Both the position numbers and the translations under genes were made by a program. Below the pieces are notes generated by a model. The model did not search any database and had not been told where the DNA came from. It saw only the letters and a program-made list of their open reading frames with translations. Below are positions 51,802 to 62,880 of a stretch of DNA of 64,000 nucleotides, one piece after another (positions within the stretch are counted from its first letter, which is position 1; every line of letters starts with the position of its first letter). The stretch covers positions 1,866,001 through 1,930,000 of the forward strand of contig JBBBDQ010001686.1 in the NCBI GenBank assembly GCA_037127315.1, read 5' to 3'. The stretch comes from Ascarosepion bandense. Lineage: Eukaryota > Mollusca > Cephalopoda > Sepiida > Sepiidae.

Positions 51802-52680
51802 TCTATATATATATAAAAGGCAAGATGTTTTGTGTGTCTGTCTGTCTATCTGTCTTTCTGTCTGTATGTATGTCCTTTATACAAATCCACAATTTTTATC
51901 CGAACTTTATCCGAACAATTTTTTACCAAACTTCAATAAATATTCTTTGGGCGTCCGGTCAGATCATGGGCTACTTATTTTTTTCGATTTTCCCCCGATA
52001 TCGGAAATCGATACTCAGATATCCGATCAGGTCTGATCAATAGCAGGATGTCAGCCTATTTATCATGGATCTTGCTGCAGAATTTGCTCTGACCTGGTAA
52101 AATTATAGTTTTTAATCTCAAACATTAGTAGATTTTATCAGACTATTGATACCTCCGATATTCTAACGAATCTGATCAAAAACCGATATTCAGCCATCAA
52201 TGTGGCTCATTTTCTCCAATTTTACTCGCGATGGGTACGATAAATGTTCATGGACTTACTTAGGTTAGTTTATCATTGGATGACTTATTTGTCTCTGATA
52301 TTGGAAATTGATACTGCGATATCCTCTCGGGTCTGATCAAAATCAGGTTTTCAGCCATTTATTTTGTTTTTTGTTTCTGGTTTTGCTCTAAATAGGTATT
52401 CTTGTAGTTCTTAGTCTCAACCATGATACAATTTACTCAGAGGACTTATTTAGCCTTCAAAATTCAGTTTGCAACGGAAAACATATTTGACATCGATATC
52501 GGAAATCAAAATTTAACTTACATCCATTCATTTTTCTTTCAGTCTACGGTTTCGCTTTGACTGGAAACAACTATCGCTTTTTAGTCTTTCGTGCCAACGT
52601 CCAAAGAGTTTGAGCTCCAGGTCCATGGATTAGTTTTAAAGCTTTCATTACACCTGAGCAAGCCGGGCTATACTGCTAGT
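51802..52680 (+). mobile_element. Helitron-like element, variant
   Basis: Begins TCTATATATATATAAAAGGCAAGATG and ends CTAGT (52676-52680), 12 bases after an AGCCGGGCTA hairpin remnant. The last 300 bases match those of 3364-4152. The first 500 contain repeated blocks (CGATATCGGAAATCGATACT, TCTGATCAA) not seen there. Confidence 0.75.
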
Positions 52681-52699
52681 GCTATATAAATATCTACCA

Positions 52700-52795
52700 T
52701 TATCTACCATTTCCTCCGATGTAACCCCTATCAAAACAATGGCAATAAAATGCCTTGCTTGGGGCGATAGGATTATTAAATTAAAAAAAAAAACA
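52700..52795 (+). repeat. Jockey-like LINE 3' terminus
   Basis: TCCTCCGATGTAACCCCTAT ... ACAATGGCAATAAAATGCCTTGCTTGGGGCGAT ending ATTAAATTAAAAAAAAAA; only the terminal block remains. Confidence 0.72.
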
Positions 52796-53119
52796 TGAGA
52801 ATTTATCTGAATTTTCTTTGCGGCTTTCTGAGTATGCCATATTAAATATGAGGAAACTGCTTTCAATAAACTCCGAAAAAGTATTTGTGTTAATTTTCTG
52901 AGTATTTGTGCGTTTTTAAAAGTATTTGTTTATGTGTAGGTTATTGATATGTTGAGGTTTTTTCAAAGCTTATTGCCTTTTCGCGTGTTTGTTAGTCTGT
53001 ATGTGTTCTGCGCGTTTGTTTATGTGTGTTTTGTATGTTCGTCTGTAATTATTCTGTGGGTTGATATTTACTCTTCTCCCCCACTTGAGGGATATGGGAC
53101 ACAAGGTCTTTTTTTAAAG

Positions 53120-53400
53120 TGGGGATCATGAGCGCGTACGTCCAAGTAATTGGTCAATCATTAACTCCACCCACGTCTATTGAACAGGTGAAGAGGCTCA
53201 TCCCTTGTTCCCTGTTTAGGATGTGGTTTCCGGCTTTCTCTTTTCCAATCTTTTCACTTTTCTTTTCAATTGGGCTAGATAGACTAAACTATCGCCCGGT
53301 TCACACTCCAAACACTTCTATTGAACAGGTGAAGAGGCTCATCCCTTGTTTCCTGTTTAGGATGTGGTTTCCGGCTTTCTTTTTTCCAATCTTTTCATTC
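53120..53400. repeat. Direct duplication of about 143 bases
   Basis: TCTATTGAACAGGTGAAGAGG ... CCTGTTTAGGATGTGGTTTC occurs at 53177 and again at about 53318. The plus-strand frame reads the same peptide twice (SIEQVKRLIPC, LFRMWFPAF) but has no known domain. Confidence 0.82.
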
Positions 53401-53466
53401 TTACGTAGCCCCCTGCACATCAGTGGCGTTACCGCCTTGCTCGGGGTGATATGATGAAAAAAAAAC
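53401..53466 (+). repeat. Jockey-like LINE 3' terminus
   Basis: TACGTAGCCCCCTGCACATC AGTGGCGTTACC, CTTGCTCGGGGTGATATGAT then AAAAAAAAA. Confidence 0.75.
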
Positions 53467-53473
53467 ACAATAA

Positions 53474-53700
53474 ATGCTAAAACAGCATTATGATATGAAT
53501 TATAACCAACATAACAGAAATAATGATAATAACACTATTTCCTGCAATTGTCATAGACCTAACGCATATCCTCTGCAAAATACATGCCTTACAGATTCCA
53601 TAGTATACCAATCTACCATCTCCACTACTAAAAATTCTAATCTTACCAAATTTTATATCTGATGTACTAAGTATAACCTAAAGTTTCTGCAGCGTTTGCT
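53474..53700 (+). pseudogene. Penelope-like element fragment (before GIY-YIG)
   Basis: Plus-strand codons ISCNCHRPNAYPLQNTCLTD SIVYQSTIS match the CNC-X6-PL-X3-CL-X4-VY linker that precedes the GIY-YIG endonuclease in Penelope-like retroelements; KFYI then a stop falls where the YIG-type motif would start. It is short, truncated and carries no RT. The next bases (to about 53700) may continue in frame CTKYNLKF. Identification is by motif only. Confidence 0.6.
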
Positions 53701-54165
53701 TTGCTCAGCAGACAAGAATTCCTCGCTGCACTGATCGTGGCTGCATCACTACAACAAATCATCTGCTCACTGATGCTTCGGGCATCTGGTAATTCTTGAT
53801 GGAGAGGGACATCTTCGTACTGAAGCATCCTCCTTTTACATCTGCTTCTGCGCTGTGTGCCTTTTCCTTTTCCTCAAGCTTAAGATGACCATCAAGACCG
53901 GTTTTTAAGTTTTGGCGGCCACCAAGAGTGTGTTAATAATGAATTTAATTGAAAAATTAATATATGTCAATGTGTACATAATAAATTATAATATTATTTA
54001 TATAATTTATATTATAAATTTATATATATAAATAAAAATTACTAATAATTATTAGTAATATATATATAAATAATTAATTATTTATATATAATTACTAATT
54101 ATTAATAAATATTAATACATTTAAACAAATATAAAATAATAAATAGTAAAATAATAATATTTATT
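53701..54165. other. Intergenic then AT-rich tract
   Basis: No gene. 53960-54165 is almost pure A/T with ATT/TAA words leading into R4/Dong-like copy H. Confidence 0.6.
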
Positions 54166-54172
54166 ATTATTA

Positions 54173-56232
54173 TGTCATTTTTCATCATATTTAGATTTCT
54201 GCATTGGTCTCACTACCAACCAAGTCTGCGGGGAGACCTAAGGCAGGTAGTGGCGTGTTGTTATGACTCCATTTCATGTTTTTCTATCCTCCCTATCATC
54301 CCCAGCATTACATAGATAACGTTTTCCTTAGTGTGTGGGCTGTACTTAATAGGACAATTTTTTGTATATCTCTTAAGCTGGGGTTTCCAGGGATTCTTTC
54401 AATGTGTTGTTTTGTTCCATTTTTTATCATTCCAAGTGCACCTACTATCACTGGCACAACTCTTGTTTTCAATTTCCACATTTTTTCTATTTCAATTTCC
54501 AGGTCTTTATATTTTGACAGTTTTTCAAATTCCTTGATTGCTATGTTACAATCCGCTGGACAAGCCATATCAATTAATAGACAAGTTTTCTCCTTCTGGT
54601 TTTTAACAATAATGTCTGGCCTGTTTGCTTCAATTTTTCTGTCTGTGTAGATGGTGTAATCCCATAGAATGGTTACATCTTCTATTTCTGTAACCGGTGC
54701 TGGATGATGTTCATACCAGTGTTTGTTTACAGCTTTTCCATAATGTTTGCACATTGCCCAATGTAAATATTGCCCAACTCTATCGTGGCGATTTTTATAT
54801 TCGTTTGGGGCAAGCACAGAACAGCCTGAGATTAGGTGGTCTATTGTTTCTTGGTGTTTATCACAAAACCTGCATTTTGGATCCATATTATTATGCATAA
54901 TATTTGCCTGAAAGTTTCTCGTGAAAAGACTTTGGTCTTGTGCTGCAAGTATAAATCCTTCAGTTTCAGACTTTAATCCAGATGCACGTAACCATCGATG
55001 AGTATTAACTTTGTCAACATTGGATTTATTGGCACGTACTGGATATTGGCCATGCAGAGGTTTGTCTTGCCAGCGCTGTTTCATCTTTTCAAGAGCTTTA
55101 TCTTTGGCTTTCATTTTCATATTTTTTGCCGCAATAGTTGGTTCTTGGCTACTGTTTTGCTTTTCTACAGAATCTACTAACTGTAATTCTTGTTTGTATT
55201 TACTGCCTTCTTTTATTATTGAATATTTTTTCTTTCTTTCTTCATGTTGCCTTACTAATTGTATCATCCAATCCTTTGTTGTTTCTATGTATGTTAGTAA
55301 GCCAATAGTTGTTGTCTTGTATGACAATTCCAGCTGAATAAGACCCCTTCCACCTTCTTTACGGGGTATGTATAGACGGTCTACATCAGCCTTTGGGTGA
55401 TGCATCCTATGCTTAGAAAGAAGCTTTCTTGTTTTAGCATCCATTCGCCTGATGTCGTTTAGAGTCCAGTTTAAGATGTTGAAGCTATATTGGACAACTG
55501 GGATTGCAAGGCTATTAATGGCCATAACTCTATTCTGTGAATTTAATTCAGTTTTTAATATCATTCGTAGCCTTCTATAGTACTCTTTACGCACTATTTC
55601 TTTCATTTTTTTATGGTGAATGTTTTCGCTCTCATTTACACCTAGGTATTTATAAGCTTCTTCTGGTTTCAATTCTTTTATTGTTACAGCAGGGTCTAGG
55701 CTAATTGAGGATGTTTCTTGTATTGATCCACGTAAAACTGTAGCTTTAGCACATTTATTCAAATTAAATTTCATTCCAATGTCTTCGCTGAAGCATTTTA
55801 CAGTTTGCAGAAGACCTTCCAGCTCATTATCATTCTTAGCATATAACTTTAAGTCATCCATGTAAAATAGATGGCTTATTTTCTTTTGGCCTATTTTATA
55901 ACCACATTCTGTCTTATTAAGTTGACTGGTTAGTGCTATTAATGATATGCAGAATAGTAAGGGAGATAAAGAATCACCTTGAAATATACCTCTTTTGATG
56001 TTTATTTCATCAGACTTATCGGTTCCATTTATATGATTGAGGTAAAGGGTTGTTTTCCATATAGACATGCACTGTTTGATGAAATTGATGATGACGGGTG
56101 ATATCTTGTATATATTTAAAGTCTTTAAAATCCATTCATGTGGCACACTATCGAATGCCTTTCGGTAGTCTATCCAGGCAGTACTAAGATTTTTCTTTGT
56201 CTTGTAGCAGTTTTCCAGGATCATTTTGTTAA
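54173..56232 (-). mobile_element. R4/Dong-like LINE copy H, best-preserved coding
   Basis: Minus strand, 5'-truncated in the RT at CATTTTGTTAATT where the flank becomes (ATT)n (56232-56248). The 3' end GATGAAAAATGAC meets ATAATAATAA (54173-54160). The bases between form one uninterrupted frame and are closest to copy F. Confidence 0.9.
54308..56224 (-). CDS. R4/Dong-like RT, zinc knuckle and endonuclease, N-truncated
   Basis: 638 open codons, truncated at the N-terminus. RT motifs: AWIDYRKAFDSVPH (residues 16-29), GIFQGDSLSPLLFC (79-92), YMDDLKLY (121-128, catalytic Asp pair) and a thumb region with YKYLGVNE and GGRGLIQLELSYK. C-X2-C-X8-H-X4-C knuckle at 451-468. Restriction-like endonuclease RPDIIVKNQKEKTCLLIDMA with Asp537 and Asp552. 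The end is HTLRKTLSM. No stop or shift is present, which suggests a young insertion. The first RT blocks and the N-terminus are missing, so it cannot work by itself. Confidence 0.9.
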   Translation of the reverse strand: MILENCYKTKKNLSTAWIDYRKAFDSVPHEWILKTLNIYKISPVIINFIKQCMSIWKTTLYLNHINGTDKSDEINIKRGIFQGDSLSPLLFCISLIALTSQLNKTECGYKIGQKKISHLFYMDDLKLYAKNDNELEGLLQTVKCFSEDIGMKFNLNKCAKATVLRGSIQETSSISLDPAVTIKELKPEEAYKYLGVNESENIHHKKMKEIVRKEYYRRLRMILKTELNSQNRVMAINSLAIPVVQYSFNILNWTLNDIRRMDAKTRKLLSKHRMHHPKADVDRLYIPRKEGGRGLIQLELSYKTTTIGLLTYIETTKDWMIQLVRQHEERKKKYSIIKEGSKYKQELQLVDSVEKQNSSQEPTIAAKNMKMKAKDKALEKMKQRWQDKPLHGQYPVRANKSNVDKVNTHRWLRASGLKSETEGFILAAQDQSLFTRNFQANIMHNNMDPKCRFCDKHQETIDHLISGCSVLAPNEYKNRHDRVGQYLHWAMCKHYGKAVNKHWYEHHPAPVTEIEDVTILWDYTIYTDRKIEANRPDIIVKNQKEKTCLLIDMACPADCNIAIKEFEKLSKYKDLEIEIEKMWKLKTRVVPVIVGALGMIKNGTKQHIERIPGNPSLRDIQKIVLLSTAHTLRKTLSM

Positions 56233-56417
56233 TTATTATTATTATTATTATATATAATATATAATATTATAATATACTCTTATATTATATATAAATACAA
56301 AATAATAGTATTACATATTCGTATAATTATACTATTATATAATATTATAAATATTTAAATATTTATTTATAGTATATTTATACATATATTTATATACTAA
56401 ATTATATTTATAAGTAT
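56233..56417. repeat. (ATT)n and AT-rich tract
   Basis: ATT units then a TATAAT-type AT-only stretch. Confidence 0.85.
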
Positions 56418-56809
56418 ACTAGCAGTATAGCTCGGCGTTGTAATGAAAGCTTTAAAACTAATCCATGGTCCTGGAGCTCAGACACTTTGGGCGTTGGCAC
56501 GAAAGACTAAAAAGCAACAGTTGTTTTCAGTTAAAGCGAAAGCGAAACTGTAGTCTGAAAGAAAAATGAATGGATGTAAATCAAATTTTGATTTCCTGGT
56601 ATCGATATTAAATAATTTTCTTTCGTCGTTAACTGAATTTTGAAGGCTAAATAAGTCCTCTGAGTAAATGATATCATGGCTGAGACTAAGAACTACAATT
56701 ATACATACTTAGAGCCAAACCCGATGCAAAAACTAAAATAAAAGGGCTGAAAAAATACAGACATACAGGCAGATAAACAGACACACAGACACACACACAA
56801 ACATCTTGC

Positions 56810-56857
<48 letters not shown>

Positions 56858-57428
56858 ATCGATATTCTGCACTATTGTAAGAACTGCAACCTTGAAACTT
56901 CTGAATATCGTTTCTTATGTCTTTGTCTATGAGTGTATCAAATTTTCTTAAAATCAGACCATTACTTCTATAACCCGATTTTTCGATTATCGATTTTCGA
57001 TATTTATCGGGGGTACCTCGATACAATGTCTACGGCTATATCGTGTTGAATACACCGATTCCCGTCCGACCACCGAAGTTAATCAACATCGATCCTGGTC
57101 AGTACTTAAGTGGGTGACCATTTGGGAATACCAGGTGCTGTTAACGTAAGGACCAAGAATGGTCCACCGGTCCTCCAGGCTTGGTGCAGGGCTAACAACC
57201 TTGCCCCGTAAAAAAAAGTTTGTAACAGCAACAAAAGGTTGCTGCCCTATGCACCATCTGGGTGTGATGGATGAATGATGATCTCGACACAAAACCTAGC
57301 TAAGAACACTCGCAGACGCTTATAGTACAACTGTGCAAATTTTCCAGAAAATCGGTTCAGCCGTTTCGGAGTCTATAGTTAACGGGCACACACACATAGA
57401 CAAAGTTTCACTTATAAATAAGTTTAGA
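56418..57428 (-). mobile_element. Helitron-like element with inserted SINE
   Basis: Minus-strand copy of the 3364-4152 family: TCTAAAC at 57428-57422, a TA tract at 56814-56854, and a CTAGT end (56422-56418). The 3' hairpin has lost part of its stem (CGCCGAGC). A 5S-derived SINE sits inside at 57027-57282. Confidence 0.78.
57027..57282 (+). mobile_element. 5S rRNA-derived SINE with 10-bp target duplication
   Basis: 57029-57140 follows 5S rRNA (TACGGCTATATCGTGTTGAA, GTCAGTACTTAAGTGGGTGACC, GGGAATACCAGGTGCTGT). The body has CACCGGTCCTCCAGGCTTGG and GCACCATCTGGGTGTGATGG, and the tail is GATGAATGATGAT. Flanks CTCGATACAA (57017-57026) and CTCGACACAA (57283-57292) are a target duplication with one change. 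RNA polymerase III promoter elements of 5S origin are expected to drive it. Confidence 0.9.
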
Positions 57429-57429
57429 T

Positions 57430-58767
57430 TTTTACTTTATTCGTTTTTGCCGACTTTTTCGTCTTTCTCTCCTCATCTTATTTATTGTCGTCATTCTTTC
57501 TTTCTTTCATTCATTCTTTGTTTCTTTTTTTCTTACTTTCTTTCCTTATGTATTTTTTCTTTCTTTTTACTTTATATTTTATCATCTTTTCTTTTTCCTT
57601 CTTTTGCCCATTTTTCTTTCTTCTATTTCGTTTTTGTTCCTTTTTTTCATTCACCTATTCATTCATTCATTCTGTTTGTTACTTCTTTTCATTTAATGCC
57701 TTTTCTTTCTTTCTACTTTCTTTCTTTTTATTTCATATTTTGTAAATTTTTAATTCTTTCTTTTTTTACCCATTTTCTTTTTTTTTTTCTTTCATTCTTT
57801 CTTTTTCTCTTTTTTTTTGTTTGTCCTGGTCTTTCGTTATTTTTTTCCTCTAATTTTATTTTTTTAATTTTTTAATTTTCTTTCTTTTTACTTCATATGT
57901 TGTCTATTTTGTTTTTCTCGTTAATTGCCCATTTTTATCTCATTCTTCCTGATAACTTTGCCCTTTTTCTTTACATTCGTTTTTCAATCTTTCTTTCTTT
58001 CAGTGTCTAATTTCCTTTCATATTATAATTTTTCTTTTTTTTTCTGTTTTCTTTCATATTAAATCACATTTTGTCAATTTTTTTATTACTTTATTTTTTG
58101 TAGATTTTCTTTTTTCTTTCTTTCTTTGTTTCTTTCTTATTCATTCATTATTTCTTTTTCCCTTTTGTTTCTTCCTTTAATTTCATAATTTTTTATTTCT
58201 AACTTCTTTGTTTTTACTTCATAATTTGTCGGTTCTTCTTTTCCAAGTTTTCTGCTCAGTTTTCTATCTTTCTTTCTTTTTTTTCTTTTGCACTTTTTCT
58301 TTTATTCACTCATTCATTCATTTATTATTTCTTTCTTCTGTTTTTTCTGTTCTTAATTCTATGTTTTTATTACGTTTTATTATTTCCTTCGTCCATTTCT
58401 AATCGTTCTTTCTTTCTTTATTTCTTTCTGTCTTTCTTTCTTTCTTCCTTTTGATTTTTTATTGATTTATTTATTTACTTATTCATTTATTTATTATATT
58501 TGCTAAACTGCTTATAATGATTTCAATTTTTCTTTTTGACTTTTCTTTTTCTTAATTTTTCTTTCTAATTTCTTTGTTTTTAGTTCATAATTTGTCGGTT
58601 TTTCTTTTCCAAGTTTTCTACTCATTTTTCAATCCTTCTTTCTCCCTCTTTCTTTGATCTTTTTCTTTTATTCACTCATTCATTCATTTATTCTTTCTAT
58701 CTCCCGTTTTTTACTGTCCCTTATTCTAAGATTTTATTACGTTTTTTTCCCTCATTCATTGCTCATT

Positions 58768-58800
<33 letters not shown>
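57430..58800. repeat. TTTC-rich low-complexity DNA
   Basis: Degenerate TTTC/TTTT tracts with ATTC runs. Long Phe/Ser/Leu frames are artefacts. Confidence 0.88.
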
Positions 58801-58807
<7 letters not shown>

Positions 58808-59636
58808 ATGCTTTCAGTTTCACGCTTTCTTTCTTTTCCACTTAGTATTAATTTTCTTTCTTTCTTTTTTCTTATTGAATTTTGTATTAAGCTTTATCGT
58901 TACTTTCTTTCTTTCTTTTTTCTTTCATTCATTCTTTCTTTCTTTCTTTCTTTCGTATTCTTTCGGTTTTACCCTTCTTTCTTTTCCACTTAGTATTAAT
59001 TTTCTTTCTTTCTTTTTTTTCTTTTTAAATTTTGTATTAAGCTTTATCGTTACTTTCTTTCTTTCTTCTTTCTTTCTTTCTTCCTTTCTTTCTTTCTTTC
59101 GTATGCTTTCGGTTTTACCCTTCTTTCTTTTCCACTTAATATTAATTTTCTTGTTTTCTTTTTTTTTCTTTTTGAATTTTGTATTAAGCTTTATCGTTAC
59201 TTTCTTTCTTTCTTTCTTTCTTTTTTCTTTCATTCATTCTTTCTTTCTTTCGCTTTCGGTTTTACTCTTCTTTCTTTTCCACTTATTATTAATTTTCTTT
59301 CTTTCTTTTTTTCTTTTTGAATTTTGTATTAAGTTTTATCGTTACTTTCTTTCTTTCTTTTTTCTTTCATTCTTTCTTTCTTTCTTTCGTATGCTTTCGG
59401 TTTTACCCTTCTTTCTTTTCCACTTAGTATTAATTTTCTTTCTTTCTTTTTTGAATTTTGTATTAAGCTTTATCGTTACTTTCTTTCTTTTTTCTTTCTT
59501 TCTTTCTTTCTTTCATTCATTCTTTCTTTCTTTCTTTCGTATGCTTTCGGTTTTACCCTTCTTTCTTTTCCACTTATTATTAATTTTCTTTCTTTCTTTT
59601 TTTTCTTTTTGAATTTTGTATTAAGCTTTATCGTTA

Positions 59637-59679
<43 letters not shown>

Positions 59680-59690
59680 ATATTTGCTAA
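58800..59690. repeat. TTTC array with about 120-150-bp higher-order unit
   Basis: Six to seven units, each with GCTTTCGGTTTTACCCTTCT (58968-, 59106-, 59250-, 59392-, 59543-type positions), TTCCACTTAGTATTAATTTTC, GAATTTTGTATTAAGCTTTATCG and a TTTC run of varying length. Confidence 0.92.
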
Positions 59691-59875
59691 AATGTTTATT
59701 ATGCTTTACTTTAGTCTTTGCGACATTTTTTTTTCTTAATTTTCCAGGACTGTTTTTTTGTTTTTTATCTATTTCTGCAGACAAAGCTAAAACTTGAACT
59801 CAGATCGACAAATTCATTTCCTCTTCAGTTAACTGTCACACTGCCTGCGGCATTGTTTCACGCATTTAAAAAACG

Positions 59876-60190
59876 TGTATGTGCGTTGTGGTGCAGTGGA
59901 TATCGGCTCAGAACGAGAAATCAGAGAGCCGAGTTCGAATTCCAGTTGAATTCATTGCATTCACTTACGCGCAAATACTCTTGGGAAAGGTATTAATCCG
60001 TCTCTTCCTTGCAGTTATGGGTTAAATAACAGGACAGATCGGGTTCTATAGCCTTGGCTGGCAATCAATCTACCGCAGAAAGCAATGGCAACCTACTGCA
60101 GGATAATCTTCTGACCAGTCAGTCATGTCTCAAAAGAGACATGATCGCCTAAGCGTGTTCACGTATGTTACTTAACTGACTGACTGACTC
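59876..60190 (+). mobile_element. tRNA-derived SINE, best copy
   Basis: GTGCGTTGTGGTGCAGTGGA (A-box-like, 59881), GAGTTCGAATTCCAGTTGAA (B box, 59932), TATTAATCCGTCTCTTCC, the GGGTTCTATAGCCTTGGCTGG body, CGCAGAAAGCAATGGCAACC, CATGTCTCAAAAGAGACATG (a perfect hairpin) and the tail CTTAACTGACTGACTGACT. Reference copy for the other SINEs of this family in the window. Confidence 0.9.
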
Positions 60191-60725
60191 TTCGGTGGTG
60201 CAAATACAACACAAATGGATAGAACAGATGATACACTTTAATCGTAATTAGATATGCCTAACATTCGTTCTTACAAACAAAACCAGAGTCATTAAGTATT
60301 CAAAACTGTTTCTGTGACTTCCTTCCAAGAGAAGAGACACCTGATACTCCTGATGGGAAATTTCGAGTACACATCAATAATATTATTAATAGTAATAATA
60401 ATGTATAACCTAAATAATAGTGGCAAACATCCGGGTACCGGGTCAGCTGTCAGAACTGATCAACGACCCAATCATCTTTTTGGCGGGAAGAACGCGACTC
60501 GCGCTCGGGCGACGAAAGACAAGAGGACGCCGGCTGAGCGAACTGGATTCGGCGTAATTCTATTATGGCCGCTATAATGGACACTAAAATGTGGCTAATT
60601 TTGTGTTACAATTCATTACATAATGGACGAAATAAATATTTCAGTGGACCCTGCGAATGGAATTCCTGTGAAATTGCTGCTTAATCAAACAAAAGAATAG
60701 AAAAAAGGAAAATTCTCTTTTTTAT
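60191..60725. other. Intergenic with a GC-rich patch
   Basis: No gene recognised. 60430-60570 is distinctly rich in CpG compared with its surroundings; the frame across it (60314-60577) has no known domain. Confidence 0.5.

Positions 60726-60726
<1 letters not shown>

Positions 60727-60780
<54 letters not shown>
60727..60780. repeat. (TA)n microsatellite
   Basis: About 26 TA units. Confidence 0.97.
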
Positions 60781-61086
60781 TAACATAAAATGCGTGTCTG
60801 TGGAGAGAGGGTGGACGATTTTCTTTTGAGTTTATTGTTGTTGCTGTGTTGTTTTCCCCTTTCCTTTCTCTCATTCTTTTTAACGTTTTCAATTTGACCA
60901 AAGCGGTTAGCATTCTGTCTTTTTCTGACTCTTCTCGCAGACATTGCTTTTTTCTGGTTTTGTCTTTTACTGAACTCTCAGTGTGCCATTTTTCTATCCA
61001 TTTCTTTAAAGAAATCTACATTTTCTTTACTTTGTTTTCTCTCTTGTTCTCTGTAAGTTTTATATTTTATTCTTTTTGTTTGTGCC

Positions 61087-61087
61087 C

Positions 61088-61144
<57 letters not shown>

Positions 61145-61154
61145 ATTATGTTCC

Positions 61155-61207
<53 letters not shown>

Positions 61208-61218
61208 CTGCCTTTTCA

Positions 61219-61272
<54 letters not shown>

Positions 61273-61275
61273 ATC

Positions 61276-61331
<56 letters not shown>

Positions 61332-61343
61332 GTCTGTCTTTTC

Positions 61344-61392
<49 letters not shown>

Positions 61393-61405
61393 CCCTGCCT
61401 TTTCA

Positions 61406-61457
<52 letters not shown>

Positions 61458-61468
61458 CTGCCTTTCTA

Positions 61469-61508
<40 letters not shown>

Positions 61509-61514
61509 CTGTCA

Positions 61515-61583
<69 letters not shown>

Positions 61584-61603
61584 GTCTGTCTGTCTGTCTT
61601 TTC

Positions 61604-61649
<46 letters not shown>

Positions 61650-61660
61650 CTGCCTTTTCA

Positions 61661-61716
<56 letters not shown>

Positions 61717-61726
61717 CTGCCTTTCA

Positions 61727-61774
<48 letters not shown>

Positions 61775-61785
61775 CTGCCTTTTCA

Positions 61786-61833
<48 letters not shown>

Positions 61834-61874
61834 ATCTATCTATCTATCTATCGATCTATCTATCTATCCTACCA

Positions 61875-61922
<48 letters not shown>

Positions 61923-61933
61923 CTGCCTTTTCA

Positions 61934-62010
<77 letters not shown>

Positions 62011-62023
62011 GTCTGTTCATAAA

Positions 62024-62073
<50 letters not shown>

Positions 62074-62082
62074 ATTATACCC

Positions 62083-62127
<45 letters not shown>

Positions 62128-62128
62128 A

Positions 62129-62173
<45 letters not shown>

Positions 62174-62203
62174 CCGCTCTTTCATATCTATCTATCTATC
62201 TAT

Positions 62204-62244
<41 letters not shown>

Positions 62245-62255
62245 ATGTCTTTTCA

Positions 62256-62309
<54 letters not shown>

Positions 62310-62359
62310 CAATTCCTTATCTATCTATCTATCTATCTATATCTTAGTCTGTTCATAAA

Positions 62360-62437
<78 letters not shown>

Positions 62438-62443
62438 ACCCCT

Positions 62444-62521
<78 letters not shown>

Positions 62522-62532
62522 TAGTCTGTTCA

Positions 62533-62566
<34 letters not shown>

Positions 62567-62602
62567 ATCTATCTTTCTATCTACCTATCTATCTATATCC
62601 CA
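61087..62602. repeat. Long (TATC)n array with spaced interruptions
   Basis: About 1.5 kb of TATC/CTAT units broken about every 60-100 bases by short words such as CTGCCTTTTCATA, CTGTCTTTTCA and ATTATGTTCCT, then a TA tract at 62483-62518. Frames encode Tyr-Leu-Ser-Ile repeats and are not genes. Confidence 0.96.
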
Positions 62603-62880
62603 ATTATGAAGAACGAAGCAGATGATTGCAACGTTCAAAACATTAATTCAAAACAGTGCTCAATAAAAAAATAGAGCAATGAATATTTACGATTAATTAT
62701 TATTTTAGAATATGTGTAAAATACACACTACTAAAAAATTGTGCATTTTGTTTCGACATTGAAATAAATAATTAATATATATATATATGTGTGTGTGTCT
62801 GTGTGTGTGTGTGTGTGTGAAAGAGAGAGTGTGTGTGTATGTGAGAGAGAGACAAAGAGGGGGAGGAGAAAGTGTGTGCT
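62603..62880. repeat. AT-rich DNA with TG/GA repeats
   Basis: No gene; a (TG)n and (GA)n tract at 62780-62870. Confidence 0.8.

Noticed and set aside
58875..59612. 245-codon open frame
   Set aside because: TTTC higher-order repeat, same reasoning.
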